From a virus, in IMG/VR virus record IMGVR_UViG_3300049483_000156, positions 1 through 29,570 of that record: a DNA stretch of 29,570 bases; one strand, given 5' to 3'. The number at the start of each line of letters is the position of its first letter. Position 1 is the stretch's first letter. The position numbers and the translations under genes are program-made. This document shows positions 22,101 through 29,570 of the stretch, in pieces. The notes beneath the pieces were generated by a model. It made no database searches and was not told where the DNA came from. It saw only the letters and a list, made by a program, of their open reading frames with translations.

Positions 22101-25045
22101 GCGAACCTCAAATCCCAAACATCCTGCTGCGGGCCCCTGACACGGGGGAAGTGATCTCTGTACCTGCGGCTCGCGCACCTGAGTACCTGGCGCAGCGGTT
22201 CAAGCCGCTGACAGCCTCCGAGGCGCAGTTCCAGCAGCGGGTGCTGGCCCCTCCGGACTTGATGGGTCAGGCGGCGGCCTTCGGGGAAGGCGCCCTGGGC
22301 TCGGTTCTGCCCATCGTGGGCCCTGCGTTGGAGCGGGTAGTGGTGGACCCGGAGGACATCCTCCGGCGGGAGGAGCAGTTCCCTGCGGCCCACGCGGCGG
22401 GGTCTGTGGCTGGCGTGCTGGCCCCTGCGCTGGGGCAGCTTGGCCTGTTCGGCAAGGGAGTTCAGGCGGCGTCCGCGTTCACCGCTCCGACCGCCATCGC
22501 CCGTGCGGGGGAGCGCGCGGCCGGTGCCCTCACGGGTCGGCTGGCCGCAGGCGTGGCGGGTCCAGCGACTCCTTTCGCGGCGTCTGCGCTTGGCCGCATC
22601 ACGGCGGCAGCTACGGACATGGGCGTGCAGTCGGCCCTGTTTGCTTCTGGCGAGATCGGCAATAGGGCGATCCTACAAGACCCGTCGCTCACGGCAGAGC
22701 ACATCCTTCGGGAGGTGAAGGACGCCTCAGTCTTCGGAGCCGTGCTGGGAGGGGCGGGGTCGGCGGCGGTCTCGGCGCTTCGGGGGCTGTACGGTCCGGC
22801 GGTGCACGGGCTCGGAACCTTGGGGGTCATGGCCAGCAAGGAGTCTCCGGACGTTGCGGAGTTCGTGATCACTCATCGTCCTGAGATCGAAGCCTTCGCA
22901 AAGAAGGTGCCGGGCGGTACGCCCACCTTGATGCAGTTCAAGCCGGCCATCCAGCTTCAACTGCTCCAGAACCCTGAGGCGGCAGCGGGCATTTTCCAGA
23001 TCAAGAGGGCTGTGGAGTCACTCGGCAACGCCACGCCGGCCACGGCGAAGTTCATTCTCGACAACGCCAACGTCATCGTGAAGAACGAGAAGCACGTCCT
23101 CCCTGGACTGTTGGAGGTCATCTCGGGTACAGACCCGCACACCGCACAGACGATCCTGTCGAAGTGGGGCACGTTGCCACACGACCCCGGCCAGCTTGCC
23201 ATCCTGATGGAGAAGTTCGCCCCTGCGATCCGAAGCGAGTACAAGGGCGTGGACGGCGCGGTGAAGACTTTCTGGGGGACGACGCGAAAGGCCGAGATCC
23301 AGAAGCTCTTGCGGGAAGGCGTGTCCGTGGAGAACGCCGACGGGTCCACGTCGTGGTTCTTCGTGCCGCGCGAGAAGGCGAAGGAGATCGCAGAGGAGGC
23401 AGGGGCCCGGGTGCGCAATCGCATCATGGAGCTTCGCGGGGACATGGGCGGGGAGGGGCTGGAAGCTCTCGACCAGGCCACGCGAGACCGACTCGTGGCG
23501 GAGCGAGGGGCGCGCATCAAGGCTCCGGATCGTCCGATGTACGACACCACGGCGATCCGACACCTGGAGAACGTGCACGCGGAGTTCGAGGCGAAGCTCG
23601 CCACGCTGGCGCACCCGGACGATGTGTTCACGGCGATCCGCACGTTGCGCCGAGAGCTTGATCCTAAGGGTCTCGCTTGGGCGGACGACGCCACCAACAA
23701 CATCAAGACCGCGACCCGAGGGAAGGTCCGGGAACTGTACACAGAGTTGAACTCCATCCTGAAGTCCCCCAAGAACTTCGGCACCATGGCGGAGCGGGAG
23801 ACCGTGCTCACCAAGCTGGAGAGCAGGTTCATCGACGCGAGGGAGGCCTACGAGGAGGCCTTCATGAGCAAGAAGCTGGGGGACGTGGACCTGGGCAAGG
23901 TGGAGCGATACTTGAAGGCCACGGGGCAGGGCGGTGGGCTGCGGTACAACATGGCCGTGGACGAGTTCCTGTCTGCGTCAAGAGCCTTGTCCGACGAGAT
24001 GAAGAAGTCCGGTCACGACGTGGGGGCCATGCGGGCGCTGCTGGATCAAACGGCGACCAGGGCGAGCAACCTGCGCAGTGACGGCACGCTGCAAGCTCTC
24101 GTCAAGGCTCTGAAGCGGGACGGGTTCGAGGCCATGCAGATGGCCGAGGTGTCGGCTCGTAGCGAGGCGATGCACGCGGCGGGGTACCTTGGCGTGAGCG
24201 GCCTAGCCAAGCGGGCCGTGCAGGTGCTTGAACTCCTGCGCAGCCCCTATGTGGTGGCTGGCGCATTGAACGCCATGGACCACATTGCTGGCGCGGCGCA
24301 AAGAGCACTCGACAGCAGCGTGGCCCACATCTTCCAGTCGATGGGGGCGAAGGCAGTAGCTGAAGTGGTGGATCACACTGCCTTTGAACCGTTCACGGCG
24401 CACAACTACGAAGCCAGGTCGGCGATGTGGAACCGCGCCGCGAGCAACCCGGAGTACGTTGCACAGGGCATCGAGGAGCGATTGGGTCCCACGGTGACGG
24501 TGTTCCCGCCGATCTCTGGCTGGCTCCACGTCAAGATGACCGGCAAGGCCCAGCACATGTCGAAGCAGGGCCCGAAGCCGGTGAAGATGGGCATGCTGGA
24601 TCCGGCATACCGGCCCAGCGCTTCCGAGCTTCAGACGCTCAATCGACACGCCGAGGTGGCTCACGACCCCTACGTCGTGGCGAAGAAGATCGCAAGTGGT
24701 CGTATGACTGAGGACCACAAGCAGGCTCTCGATGCCATGTGGCCGGCTACCGCGCAGAAGCTCCGCGTGGCGGTGCTCCACAAGCTCTCGGACCTTGGTC
24801 CCGAGGCCCGGAAGCTGCCCCGTGCGACCCAACTCGGGCTGTCGCAGTTCCTTGGGATCCAACTTGACGGGTCCGCCTCGCCACATGCTACTCTCGGTAC
24901 GCAGCGGCTCTACCAGAGCCAAGTGACCCCTCCGCAGGCCGCTCCAGTGAACGAGCGTAAGATCAAGAACGTCGAGATGAAGCACACGCAGATGATGGCC
25001 ACATCGACGCAGGCCACCACTCGTCACTTGGAAAATCACAGCTAG
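22097..25045 (+). CDS. Large internal virion / DNA-ejection-type protein
   Basis: The product is 982 residues, starting at ATG 22097 inside the previous stop. The N-terminus (PNILLRAPDTGEVISVPAAR) resembles a short domain seen in other phage internal proteins. Residues about 55-240 are very rich in Ala/Gly with repeated hydrophobic helices (VAGVLAPALGQLGLFGKGVQ, LFASGEIGN), possible membrane-inserting segments. The remainder is long alpha-helix with charged coiled-coil stretches and a His/Gln/Thr-rich end. This fits proteins ejected with DNA to span the envelope, and it is the third such gene in a row. No lysozyme or peptidase motif is visible, so peptidoglycan cleavage would have to come from another protein. 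Confidence 0.7.
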   Translation: MSEPQIPNILLRAPDTGEVISVPAARAPEYLAQRFKPLTASEAQFQQRVLAPPDLMGQAAAFGEGALGSVLPIVGPALERVVVDPEDILRREEQFPAAHAAGSVAGVLAPALGQLGLFGKGVQAASAFTAPTAIARAGERAAGALTGRLAAGVAGPATPFAASALGRITAAATDMGVQSALFASGEIGNRAILQDPSLTAEHILREVKDASVFGAVLGGAGSAAVSALRGLYGPAVHGLGTLGVMASKESPDVAEFVITHRPEIEAFAKKVPGGTPTLMQFKPAIQLQLLQNPEAAAGIFQIKRAVESLGNATPATAKFILDNANVIVKNEKHVLPGLLEVISGTDPHTAQTILSKWGTLPHDPGQLAILMEKFAPAIRSEYKGVDGAVKTFWGTTRKAEIQKLLREGVSVENADGSTSWFFVPREKAKEIAEEAGARVRNRIMELRGDMGGEGLEALDQATRDRLVAERGARIKAPDRPMYDTTAIRHLENVHAEFEAKLATLAHPDDVFTAIRTLRRELDPKGLAWADDATNNIKTATRGKVRELYTELNSILKSPKNFGTMAERETVLTKLESRFIDAREAYEEAFMSKKLGDVDLGKVERYLKATGQGGGLRYNMAVDEFLSASRALSDEMKKSGHDVGAMRALLDQTATRASNLRSDGTLQALVKALKRDGFEAMQMAEVSARSEAMHAAGYLGVSGLAKRAVQVLELLRSPYVVAGALNAMDHIAGAAQRALDSSVAHIFQSMGAKAVAEVVDHTAFEPFTAHNYEARSAMWNRAASNPEYVAQGIEERLGPTVTVFPPISGWLHVKMTGKAQHMSKQGPKPVKMGMLDPAYRPSASELQTLNRHAEVAHDPYVVAKKIASGRMTEDHKQALDAMWPATAQKLRVAVLHKLSDLGPEARKLPRATQLGLSQFLGIQLDGSASPHATLGTQRLYQSQVTPPQAAPVNERKIKNVEMKHTQMMATSTQATTRHLENHS

Positions 25046-25053
25046 GAGGGAAG

Positions 25054-25440
25054 ATGTCGAACCCGATCAACTCCGACTTCGGTGCCTCGATCTTCAGCGG
25101 CACCACCATGCCCGCCACGGCCGGCACGTACTTCTCGGCCAAGCAGACGAACCCGCTGTGTAGCGGGATCAAGCTGGTGATCGACATCACCGTCACCGGC
25201 GGAAGCTCGACGGTGTTCACGATCCAAGGTGTCGATCCTGTCACTGGCAAGACCTACACCATCTTGGCCTCGGCGGCGTTGGCGGCCGTGGCGACCACGG
25301 TGCTGACCGTGTTCCCCGGCGCTCCGGTTGCCGCGAACGTGAGCGCCAACGACTACATCCCGCCGACCTGGCAGGTGCAGGCCGTGGTGACTGGCGGAAC
25401 GGGCCCGACCTTCACCGTCACGGGTGCGGAGCTTATGTGA
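25054..25440 (+). CDS. Small beta-rich virion protein
   Basis: The product is 128 residues with a strong ribosome site (AGGAGG) before ATG 25054. The core, with VIDITVTGGSSTVFTIQGVD, PVTGKTYTILASAALAAV and TTVLTVFPGAPV, then YIPPTWQVQAVVTG, follows a pattern I have seen in small uncharacterised phage proteins: two strands, 'I-Q-G-x-D-P-x-(S/T)-G-K-x-Y-T-(I/L)-L-A-S-A' and a terminal strand pair. The function of that family is not established to my knowledge; a minor virion or tail role fits. The stop overlaps the GTG of the tailspike gene. Confidence 0.75.
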   Translation: MSNPINSDFGASIFSGTTMPATAGTYFSAKQTNPLCSGIKLVIDITVTGGSSTVFTIQGVDPVTGKTYTILASAALAAVATTVLTVFPGAPVAANVSANDYIPPTWQVQAVVTGGTGPTFTVTGAELM

Positions 25441-27299
25441 AGCGGCTCCTGCTGGCGCTACTCCTGCTGTCCACCGCGTTCGCGGATTCCCTCCCGACCG
25501 TTCGGAAGGTGGACAAGAAGCCGATCCCGGTCGGGGACAACCCGAAGTATTACATCCGTGCCACGGACTACAATGCCGTGACGGACGCCCTGACGGGCAC
25601 CGGCGACCCAATCTCCGGGGCGAAGGTCACCGCCTCCGGGGGAACCACGCCGAGGAGCCTGGCGAACCGAGCGGCCGATGTCGTGAACGTATTGGACTAC
25701 GGAGCGGTCGGGAACGGAGTCGCAGACGACACTACTGCCATCCAGGCGGCGATCACGGCGGCGGCTACCGGAACTGCCGCAAAAGCAGTCCGTTTCTACC
25801 CAGGGTCAACCTTCCTGGTATCGTACGCTGGGACCAAGACCGTCAGTGGCGTGGCGAACCGCTACGCACTATCCATCCCCAGCGGCGTCACGCTGGACCT
25901 GAACGGCGCCACTCTCAAGCTAGCCAGCGCCTCGAACGCAGCGATCATCATCAACGCCAACGCTGGGACCTCGACCGACAGCGACATCTCGGTGCTGAAC
26001 GGGATCCTCGACGGGAACCGGGCGAACCAGACTACGCCGGCGACCGGCGAGATGGCTTGCATCTACCTGGAGGGTGTGACCAGGCCGGTCGTCGAGCACC
26101 TGACTGTGAATAATGCCAGGCAGTACGCCGGGCGCTTCCTCTCCATCGACAGCGGGAGGTTCAACTGGCTGTCCTGCTCGGGGTCGGATGGGGACTGCTG
26201 GAGCTTCGGGATCTCGGGCGCCACGCCCGGGACAGAGACCGTCCGGGACTCGCAGATCGACAACGTAGAGGCCACCGCAGCTCTAGGGACCTACACCGGG
26301 GGCTCGCTGCAAGGAAACGGCGTCATATTCACTACGGAGCGGACCCAGGTAGGCAAGGTCCGAGCGACAAACTGCGCGGGCGGGATCAAGATCCAGGACT
26401 ACTCCAAGGATAGTTCCTTCGACTCCCTGACCTTCATCGGCCCAACGAACGGGAGCGCCAACAGCGGGGTGAAGGTGCAGGGGAACTCAGGCGCGTCGCT
26501 CTACCCCGAAGGCATCACCATCAACTCGATCACCTGCCGGGACGCGGTTGGGCCTGGACTGTACCTCTACTACCTCAAGAGCCTGCGGATCGGCTCCTAT
26601 AAGAGCTACAACTGCGGCACGGCGAGCACGACTGCTGACGTCTTTGTGCCAGGTCCCAACTCCATCGCCAGGCTCCACATCGACCGGATCTTCTCGGAGT
26701 CACCGAAGTTCTACGGGATGAGTATCGGCGGGGCTGTTGACTACTACACCATCGGTTCGATCCACGTTCACAATACCCCTAGCCGGGCGGTACAGATCGG
26801 CGCAGCCAGCTACGGCGTCATCGGAGAGATCATCGCCAGTGACGACCAGGGCAGCCCGACGCTGACCCAGGCGCTAAACGTCACTGACTCAGGGGCCAAG
26901 GGAAAGGCGCTGGTGGTCAAGACCAACCTGGCGCATTCCACGTCCCAGCTGCGGATAGGGTTACCGGCCGCCGGCTACGACTACGAGGTGGTGAGCTACC
27001 AGGGCGGGAGCAACGCCCTGGAGGGAGTGGTCACGCTCTCCAACGGAGCTACCTCCACCAGCGTCTCGTGCGACTCCGTGTGGAGGAACTACGTCGGCGG
27101 AACGGCCGACTACATCCACCCGATCATCCAGGTGCAGCCGTTCAATTCCTCGGCCATGGCGCTCGGTGCCATGCGAGTCACCGTGACGGACGGTAGCAGC
27201 GGAACAGGATTCTCCATCAAGCACGCCTCCGCTGGGGCCTCGGACAAAGTGTATTGGAAGATCCTGGGCTGGCGGGTCGTCGCGGCTCCTGGAGCCTAG
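25437..27299 (+). CDS. Tailspike with pectate-lyase-like beta-helix and N-terminal signal peptide
   Basis: The product is 620 residues. The segment PRSLANRAADVVNVLDYGAV (about 72-91) then GNGVADDTTAIQAAI (92-106) is the classic entry to a pectate lyase 3-type right-handed beta-helix in phage tailspikes. Strand-turn repeats follow to about residue 480 (for example SIPSGVTLDLNGATLKLAS, INSITCRDAVGPGLYLYYL), ending in a beta-sandwich-like end. Such spikes bind or cut surface polysaccharide; catalytic acids cannot be picked by eye. Unusually, the protein opens with a good Sec signal: basic MKR, nine hydrophobic residues, and AFA-D giving a predicted cut after A16. Start GTG 25437 overlaps the preceding stop; no better ATG was found, since the next in-frame ATG lies deep in the helix. 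Confidence 0.85.
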   Translation: MKRLLLALLLLSTAFADSLPTVRKVDKKPIPVGDNPKYYIRATDYNAVTDALTGTGDPISGAKVTASGGTTPRSLANRAADVVNVLDYGAVGNGVADDTTAIQAAITAAATGTAAKAVRFYPGSTFLVSYAGTKTVSGVANRYALSIPSGVTLDLNGATLKLASASNAAIIINANAGTSTDSDISVLNGILDGNRANQTTPATGEMACIYLEGVTRPVVEHLTVNNARQYAGRFLSIDSGRFNWLSCSGSDGDCWSFGISGATPGTETVRDSQIDNVEATAALGTYTGGSLQGNGVIFTTERTQVGKVRATNCAGGIKIQDYSKDSSFDSLTFIGPTNGSANSGVKVQGNSGASLYPEGITINSITCRDAVGPGLYLYYLKSLRIGSYKSYNCGTASTTADVFVPGPNSIARLHIDRIFSESPKFYGMSIGGAVDYYTIGSIHVHNTPSRAVQIGAASYGVIGEIIASDDQGSPTLTQALNVTDSGAKGKALVVKTNLAHSTSQLRIGLPAAGYDYEVVSYQGGSNALEGVVTLSNGATSTSVSCDSVWRNYVGGTADYIHPIIQVQPFNSSAMALGAMRVTVTDGSSGTGFSIKHASAGASDKVYWKILGWRVVAAPGA

Positions 27300-27333
27300 C
27301 CATGACCCTCTCCCCCGGCAGCGAGCGCAGGTC

Positions 27334-27630
27334 ATGAGCCTCACACCCAAACCTCTCGAACTGGAAGAGCCCAAGGCGCCACGGGTGCATCCTCCGCTCG
27401 ATCTGAAGAAGCCTACGCCCACGGGGGTGTGGCACTTGGCGGTGCCAGGGCGGGACGAGCATGGGAAGCCCCGAAGGCGTTGGGGCGCCAGGCCAACGGA
27501 CAAGCCGTACCCGTGGGTGTACCTCATCGTTTACAAGATGATCGACCTGTTCTTCAAGATCGCTGGGGTGGCCGGGGGCGCCCTGCTGTCCTACTACCTC
27601 CTAAAGCGGTATGGGATCCCGACCCCATGA
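27334..27630 (+). CDS. Small membrane protein, lysis-region candidate
   Basis: The product is 98 residues. The first 58 are Pro-, Lys- and Arg-rich and soluble (PLDLKKPTPTGVWHLAVPGR), while about 60-92 hold a hydrophobic stretch with a membrane segment (DLFFKIAGVAGGALLSYYLL) before a short basic tail. The start at ATG 27334 overlaps a possible 11-codon frame at 27302. The stop overlaps the next ATG as ATGA. With two more small membrane proteins after it, a role in lysis or as an envelope protein is plausible; no holin family motif is recognised. Confidence 0.7.
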   Translation: MSLTPKPLELEEPKAPRVHPPLDLKKPTPTGVWHLAVPGRDEHGKPRRRWGARPTDKPYPWVYLIVYKMIDLFFKIAGVAGGALLSYYLLKRYGIPTP

Positions 27631-28079
27631 GCTTCCGCCAGCACCTTCTTGATGGCGCCTCGGTGGTGTGGCCGTTCGTGGCTCCCATGAAGGGCCCGCT
27701 GGCGCTCTTGGCAGTCGGATTCGTTCCTGCCGTCGTCGCACAGTCCGATCGCGGCGACGTCATCATGGTATCGGTCGGCATCCTCGTTCTCATGTTCACT
27801 CTTCGGGTTCTGTTCAGGGATCTCGACAACAAGAACGAGAATCGGTACGTCGAGCACAACGCGAATGATGAGGCAAGACAAACGGCCCTGCTGGCCTCGC
27901 TCACAGCAGCCCAGAAGTACCCAGCGGAAGTGGCGCGGGTCTACGGTCCCGTGTCAAGATCCCTTCGACGCATGGAGAAGGCCGTGGCTGCACTGCAACG
28001 CGACGGGCACACTCACGACATGGGGTCGGCTGGCATTCGACCCCACCAACGTCCCCCACCGGACCCCGACGATGCCTGA
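27627..28079 (+). CDS. Two-helix membrane protein, holin-like candidate
   Basis: The product is 150 residues from ATG 27627 (ATGA overlap). Two hydrophobic helices lie at about 24-39 (PLALLAVGFVPAVVA) and 44-63 (DVIMVSVGILVLMFTLRVLF). The remaining 85 residues are a charged helical cytoplasmic tail ending in a Pro/Asp-rich segment. Two helices fit class II holins, but the long soluble tail is unusual for one. It is coupled to its neighbours and has no visible endolysin partner in the window. Confidence 0.7.
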   Translation: MSFRQHLLDGASVVWPFVAPMKGPLALLAVGFVPAVVAQSDRGDVIMVSVGILVLMFTLRVLFRDLDNKNENRYVEHNANDEARQTALLASLTAAQKYPAEVARVYGPVSRSLRRMEKAVAALQRDGHTHDMGSAGIRPHQRPPPDPDDA

Positions 28080-28089
28080 GGGAGAGATC

Positions 28090-28335
28090 ATGAAGTCTGG
28101 CTGGCGCACCACGGAGTTCTGGTTGGCTCTCCTGTCCGTAGGTATTGGCTCGGCAGGTGGAGCCACGGGCGGGTACCTGGTCGTCGCGCGGCTCGTCCCC
28201 GACCCGGTGGGCATCTCCATCGTCGGGTTCGCAGCAGCCACCATCCTGGGGGCCGCTGCCGTGTATACCCAGGCCCGGGTGCGGACGAAGCGCGACGCAA
28301 CCGTGCAGCTTCCCCCTAGCCAGCGGGCTCTCTAG
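28090..28335 (+). CDS. Short two-helix membrane protein, best holin candidate
   Basis: The product is 81 residues. SGWRTTEFWLALLSVGIG starts the first membrane helix (about 9-33), and VGISIVGFAAATILGAAAVY (about 40-60) is the second, followed by a basic tail (QARVRTKRDA). The opening 'W-R/K-T-T-E-F-W-L' is common in short phage membrane proteins annotated as holin-like. Holins make pores in the inner membrane at the end of infection. GGGAGAG precedes ATG 28090. The stop overlaps the next GTG by one base. Confidence 0.72.
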   Translation: MKSGWRTTEFWLALLSVGIGSAGGATGGYLVVARLVPDPVGISIVGFAAATILGAAAVYTQARVRTKRDATVQLPPSQRAL

Positions 28336-28730
28336 TGGCCGCCATCTGGACACAGCTAGATCAAAGCTCGGTGCAAGGGGTCATGGCCTCCACCGAAGCG
28401 GCCCCTACCACCAACGCACCAGATGGTGTCCTGTTGGTGGGCGTGGGTGGGTTCACGCTCATCGCCGAGTGCGACGTCGGACAGACGTTCCAGGGAACGG
28501 GGAACTTCCTTGCGTACCTGTGGGATCCTCTTTCTGACTGGGCGTACTCGAACGACATCCTCGTGCCTGTCCCGGCTTCCGCCTCTGGACAGCGTAGGAT
28601 CGCCTTCCCGGGGTGGACGGTTTCCAATCCGCGCGGGCGTGTGGCCCACATCGCTTCGGGCGTGGGCATCACCGGGGGCAACATCACACTCAAGTATTGT
28701 TGTACAATGTTGAAGGGTTTCCGATCCTAA
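28335..28730 (+). CDS. Small virion-region protein, unknown
   Basis: The product is 131 residues, starting at GTG 28335 directly on the preceding stop (TAGTG). It is a beta-rich, signal-free protein with SVQGVMASTEAAPTTNAPDG, GVGGFTLIAECDVGQTFQG and LAYLWDPLSDWAYSNDI, resembling small tail or fibre-associated proteins. No family is recognised. It lies between the membrane-protein genes and a tail-type gene, so a host-range accessory role is a guess. Confidence 0.65.
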   Translation: MAAIWTQLDQSSVQGVMASTEAAPTTNAPDGVLLVGVGGFTLIAECDVGQTFQGTGNFLAYLWDPLSDWAYSNDILVPVPASASGQRRIAFPGWTVSNPRGRVAHIASGVGITGGNITLKYCCTMLKGFRS

Positions 28731-28739
28731 GGAGAGACC

Positions 28740-29171
28740 ATGGCCGTGTTGAGCAATGTTGCGAAGTACGACTCCCTGAACGCCATCATCCCTTCGGGCA
28801 GTACGATCAAGCTGGCGTTCTACTCGTCGGCATCCACCATCGACGCCACCACGCAGACCTACACGGCGACCAACGAGGTCACCCAAGGTGCTGCGTCCCC
28901 GGCCATCAACGCGGGCGGGTTGGCCCTCTCGGGGCGGACCATCACCGCCTCGGATGGCTCGGTAGCCACGGCGGGCGTGGACTTCTCGGACCTGGGTCCC
29001 ATCACTCCATCCGGCGGCACCTTCGCCTTCCGCAAGATCATGATCTACGATTCAACGCGCAATCGCGCTCTCATGATCCATGACTACGGTGTGGATCAGA
29101 ACTGGGCGGCGGGCACTCCGTACACCCTGGTCATCCCCGGCACCGGGACCTACGTCTTCACGCTTGCCTAG
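28740..29171 (+). CDS. Tail-associated protein, likely virion component
   Basis: The product is 143 residues with an AAGGAGAG ribosome site before ATG 28740. The arrangement IKLAFYSSASTIDATTQTYT then EVTQGAA, GGLALSGRTITAS, DFSDLGPITPSGGTFAFRKI and IYDSTRNRALMIHDYGVDQN fits a pattern I have seen in small phage tail proteins of unknown structure, with a late G-x-x-Y-T-L-V-I-P strand. It may decorate or connect the tail fibre. The assignment is by pattern recall only. Confidence 0.72.
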   Translation: MAVLSNVAKYDSLNAIIPSGSTIKLAFYSSASTIDATTQTYTATNEVTQGAASPAINAGGLALSGRTITASDGSVATAGVDFSDLGPITPSGGTFAFRKIMIYDSTRNRALMIHDYGVDQNWAAGTPYTLVIPGTGTYVFTLA

Positions 29172-29173
29172 CC

Positions 29174-29449
29174 ATGGCCGCCTACTTTGCTACTCCGCTG
29201 TCCAGCGTCACGACGCTGTCGGCGGCGACCGCAGCCAAGGTGCCGGCGACGGCCCAGGCCAACAGGCTCATGCTCAAGCTGTTCAACGATGACCAGAACG
29301 CGCCGATCTTCTACGGCGGCTCGACGGTGAGCGCGAGCAACGGAATCGCCGTCCAACCCAACTCGGAATCGGAGTGGATCCCCTGCTCTGGCGACATCTG
29401 GTGTTACTCGGTCGCAGGGACCACGGTCCGAGCCCTGGAGGGCGCATGA
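29174..29449 (+). CDS. Small virion-region protein, unknown
   Basis: The product is 91 residues starting 2 bases after the previous stop, with no clear ribosome site, so it is probably coupled. It is beta-rich (ANRLMLKLFNDDQNAPIFYG, VQPNSESEWIPCSGDIWCYS) and has two cysteines near the C-terminus (C71, C77). The strand pattern resembles small trimer-forming or capping virion domains, but no family is recognised. Its stop overlaps the next ATG as ATGA. Confidence 0.7.
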   Translation: MAAYFATPLSSVTTLSAATAAKVPATAQANRLMLKLFNDDQNAPIFYGGSTVSASNGIAVQPNSESEWIPCSGDIWCYSVAGTTVRALEGA

Positions 29450-29570
29450 TCCGCAAGTTCCTACTGCTCGTGGCGTTCCCAGTCCTGGCCTCTGCCCAGG
29501 CGGTGGACGCAGTCCCGTCGAAGCTCACCAAGTCCACGGCGCCCGTGGTTGGAGCAGTGAGCGTCACCAC
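29446..29570 (+). CDS. Partial gene with Sec signal peptide, cut by the window edge
   Basis: The frame is open from ATG 29446 to the right edge without a stop (about 41 codons seen). The start MIRKFLLLVAFPVLASAQAV has a basic n-region, hydrophobic core and ASA-Q, giving a clear signal-peptidase I site after residue 17. What follows (VDAVPSKLTKSTAPVVGAVS) is too short to classify. It overlaps the upstream stop by 4 bases. A second tailspike or fibre-type gene with the same kind of leader as the one at 25437 is possible, or an exported lysis or moron protein. Confidence 0.7.
   Translation, partial: MIRKFLLLVAFPVLASAQAVDAVPSKLTKSTAPVVGAVSVT

Noticed and set aside
15772-25045. Tape-measure protein of a long-tailed phage
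   Set aside because: There are three separate large proteins after a nozzle-like gene, with an adaptor of podovirus type and no tail tube, sheath or chaperone frameshift genes, which fits ejection proteins better.
27302-27337. Eleven-codon frame between the tailspike gene and the first membrane protein gene
   Set aside because: It overlaps the next start as ATGA, but it is too short to judge, has no clear ribosome site and has no recognisable product; it may only be chance.
28692-28712. Small palindrome ATTGT-TGT-ACAAT
   Set aside because: It is inside a coding region near the end of a gene, has a short stem, and nothing around it suggests an operator.
9934-29449. Diversity-generating retroelement variable region in a tail gene
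   Set aside because: No reverse transcriptase and no repeated template/variable pair with A-specific differences was seen within the window.
1-29570. CRISPR array, tRNA, integrase or insertion sequence
   Set aside because: No regularly spaced direct repeats, tRNA cloverleaf, tyrosine or serine recombinase motif, or terminal inverted repeats with a transposase were found by reading.

Overview
The window looks like the packaging, head, tail and start of the lysis/host-range region of a short-tailed (podovirus-type) tailed phage or prophage of a high-GC bacterium. Every supported gene is on the + strand, genes are packed end to end with many 1-4 base stop/start overlaps (ATGA, GTGA, TAATG, TGATG), and the order follows virion assembly. 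The host cannot be fixed from sequence. High GC and several bacterial-style export signals suit a Gram-negative, high-GC host; a myxobacterial-like host is only a guess. No integrase, repressor, polymerase, tRNA, CRISPR array, insertion sequence or reverse transcriptase was seen, so temperate or lytic lifestyle cannot be judged here.

Layout. 1-296 is a GC-rich leader with two hairpins and no convincing gene. 297-2960 holds a GNAT-type acetyltransferase, a small unknown protein, a probable small terminase and a clear large terminase. 2973-4258 is a run of five small genes: a protein with a Tat-like N-terminus and a segment resembling the major capsid N-terminal arm, a lipoprotein-like peptide, an FmdB-like zinc ribbon and two short soluble proteins. 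4260-9098 is the portal, scaffold, a small head-associated protein and the major capsid protein. 9109-9140 is a strong hairpin behind the capsid gene. 9179-12608 holds a candidate decoration protein, small and medium virion proteins, one with C-terminal 14-residue repeats, and a head-tail adaptor with an added N-terminal Fn3-like domain. 12610-15750 is a tail nozzle-like protein. 15772-25045 is three very large proteins of internal virion/ejection type, the middle one carrying a 'large polyvalent protein' module in a stretch of clearly lower GC. 25054-27299 is a small beta-rich virion protein and a beta-helix tailspike preceded by a Sec signal peptide. 27334-28335 holds three small membrane proteins, the likely holin region. 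28335-29449 encodes small tail-associated proteins, and a signal-peptide gene runs off the right edge.

How it works together: the terminase packs DNA through the portal into a scaffold-assembled capsid. The adaptor and nozzle complete a short tail, the large internal proteins probably leave the virion during infection, and the tailspike recognises or cleaves surface polysaccharide. The least ordinary features are the export signals on phage morphogenesis-region proteins, the capsid-arm look-alike, the 14-residue repeats, the AEGG motif shared by three virion proteins, and the low-GC polyvalent module. These are inferences from reading the sequence; no database search or structure prediction was possible.
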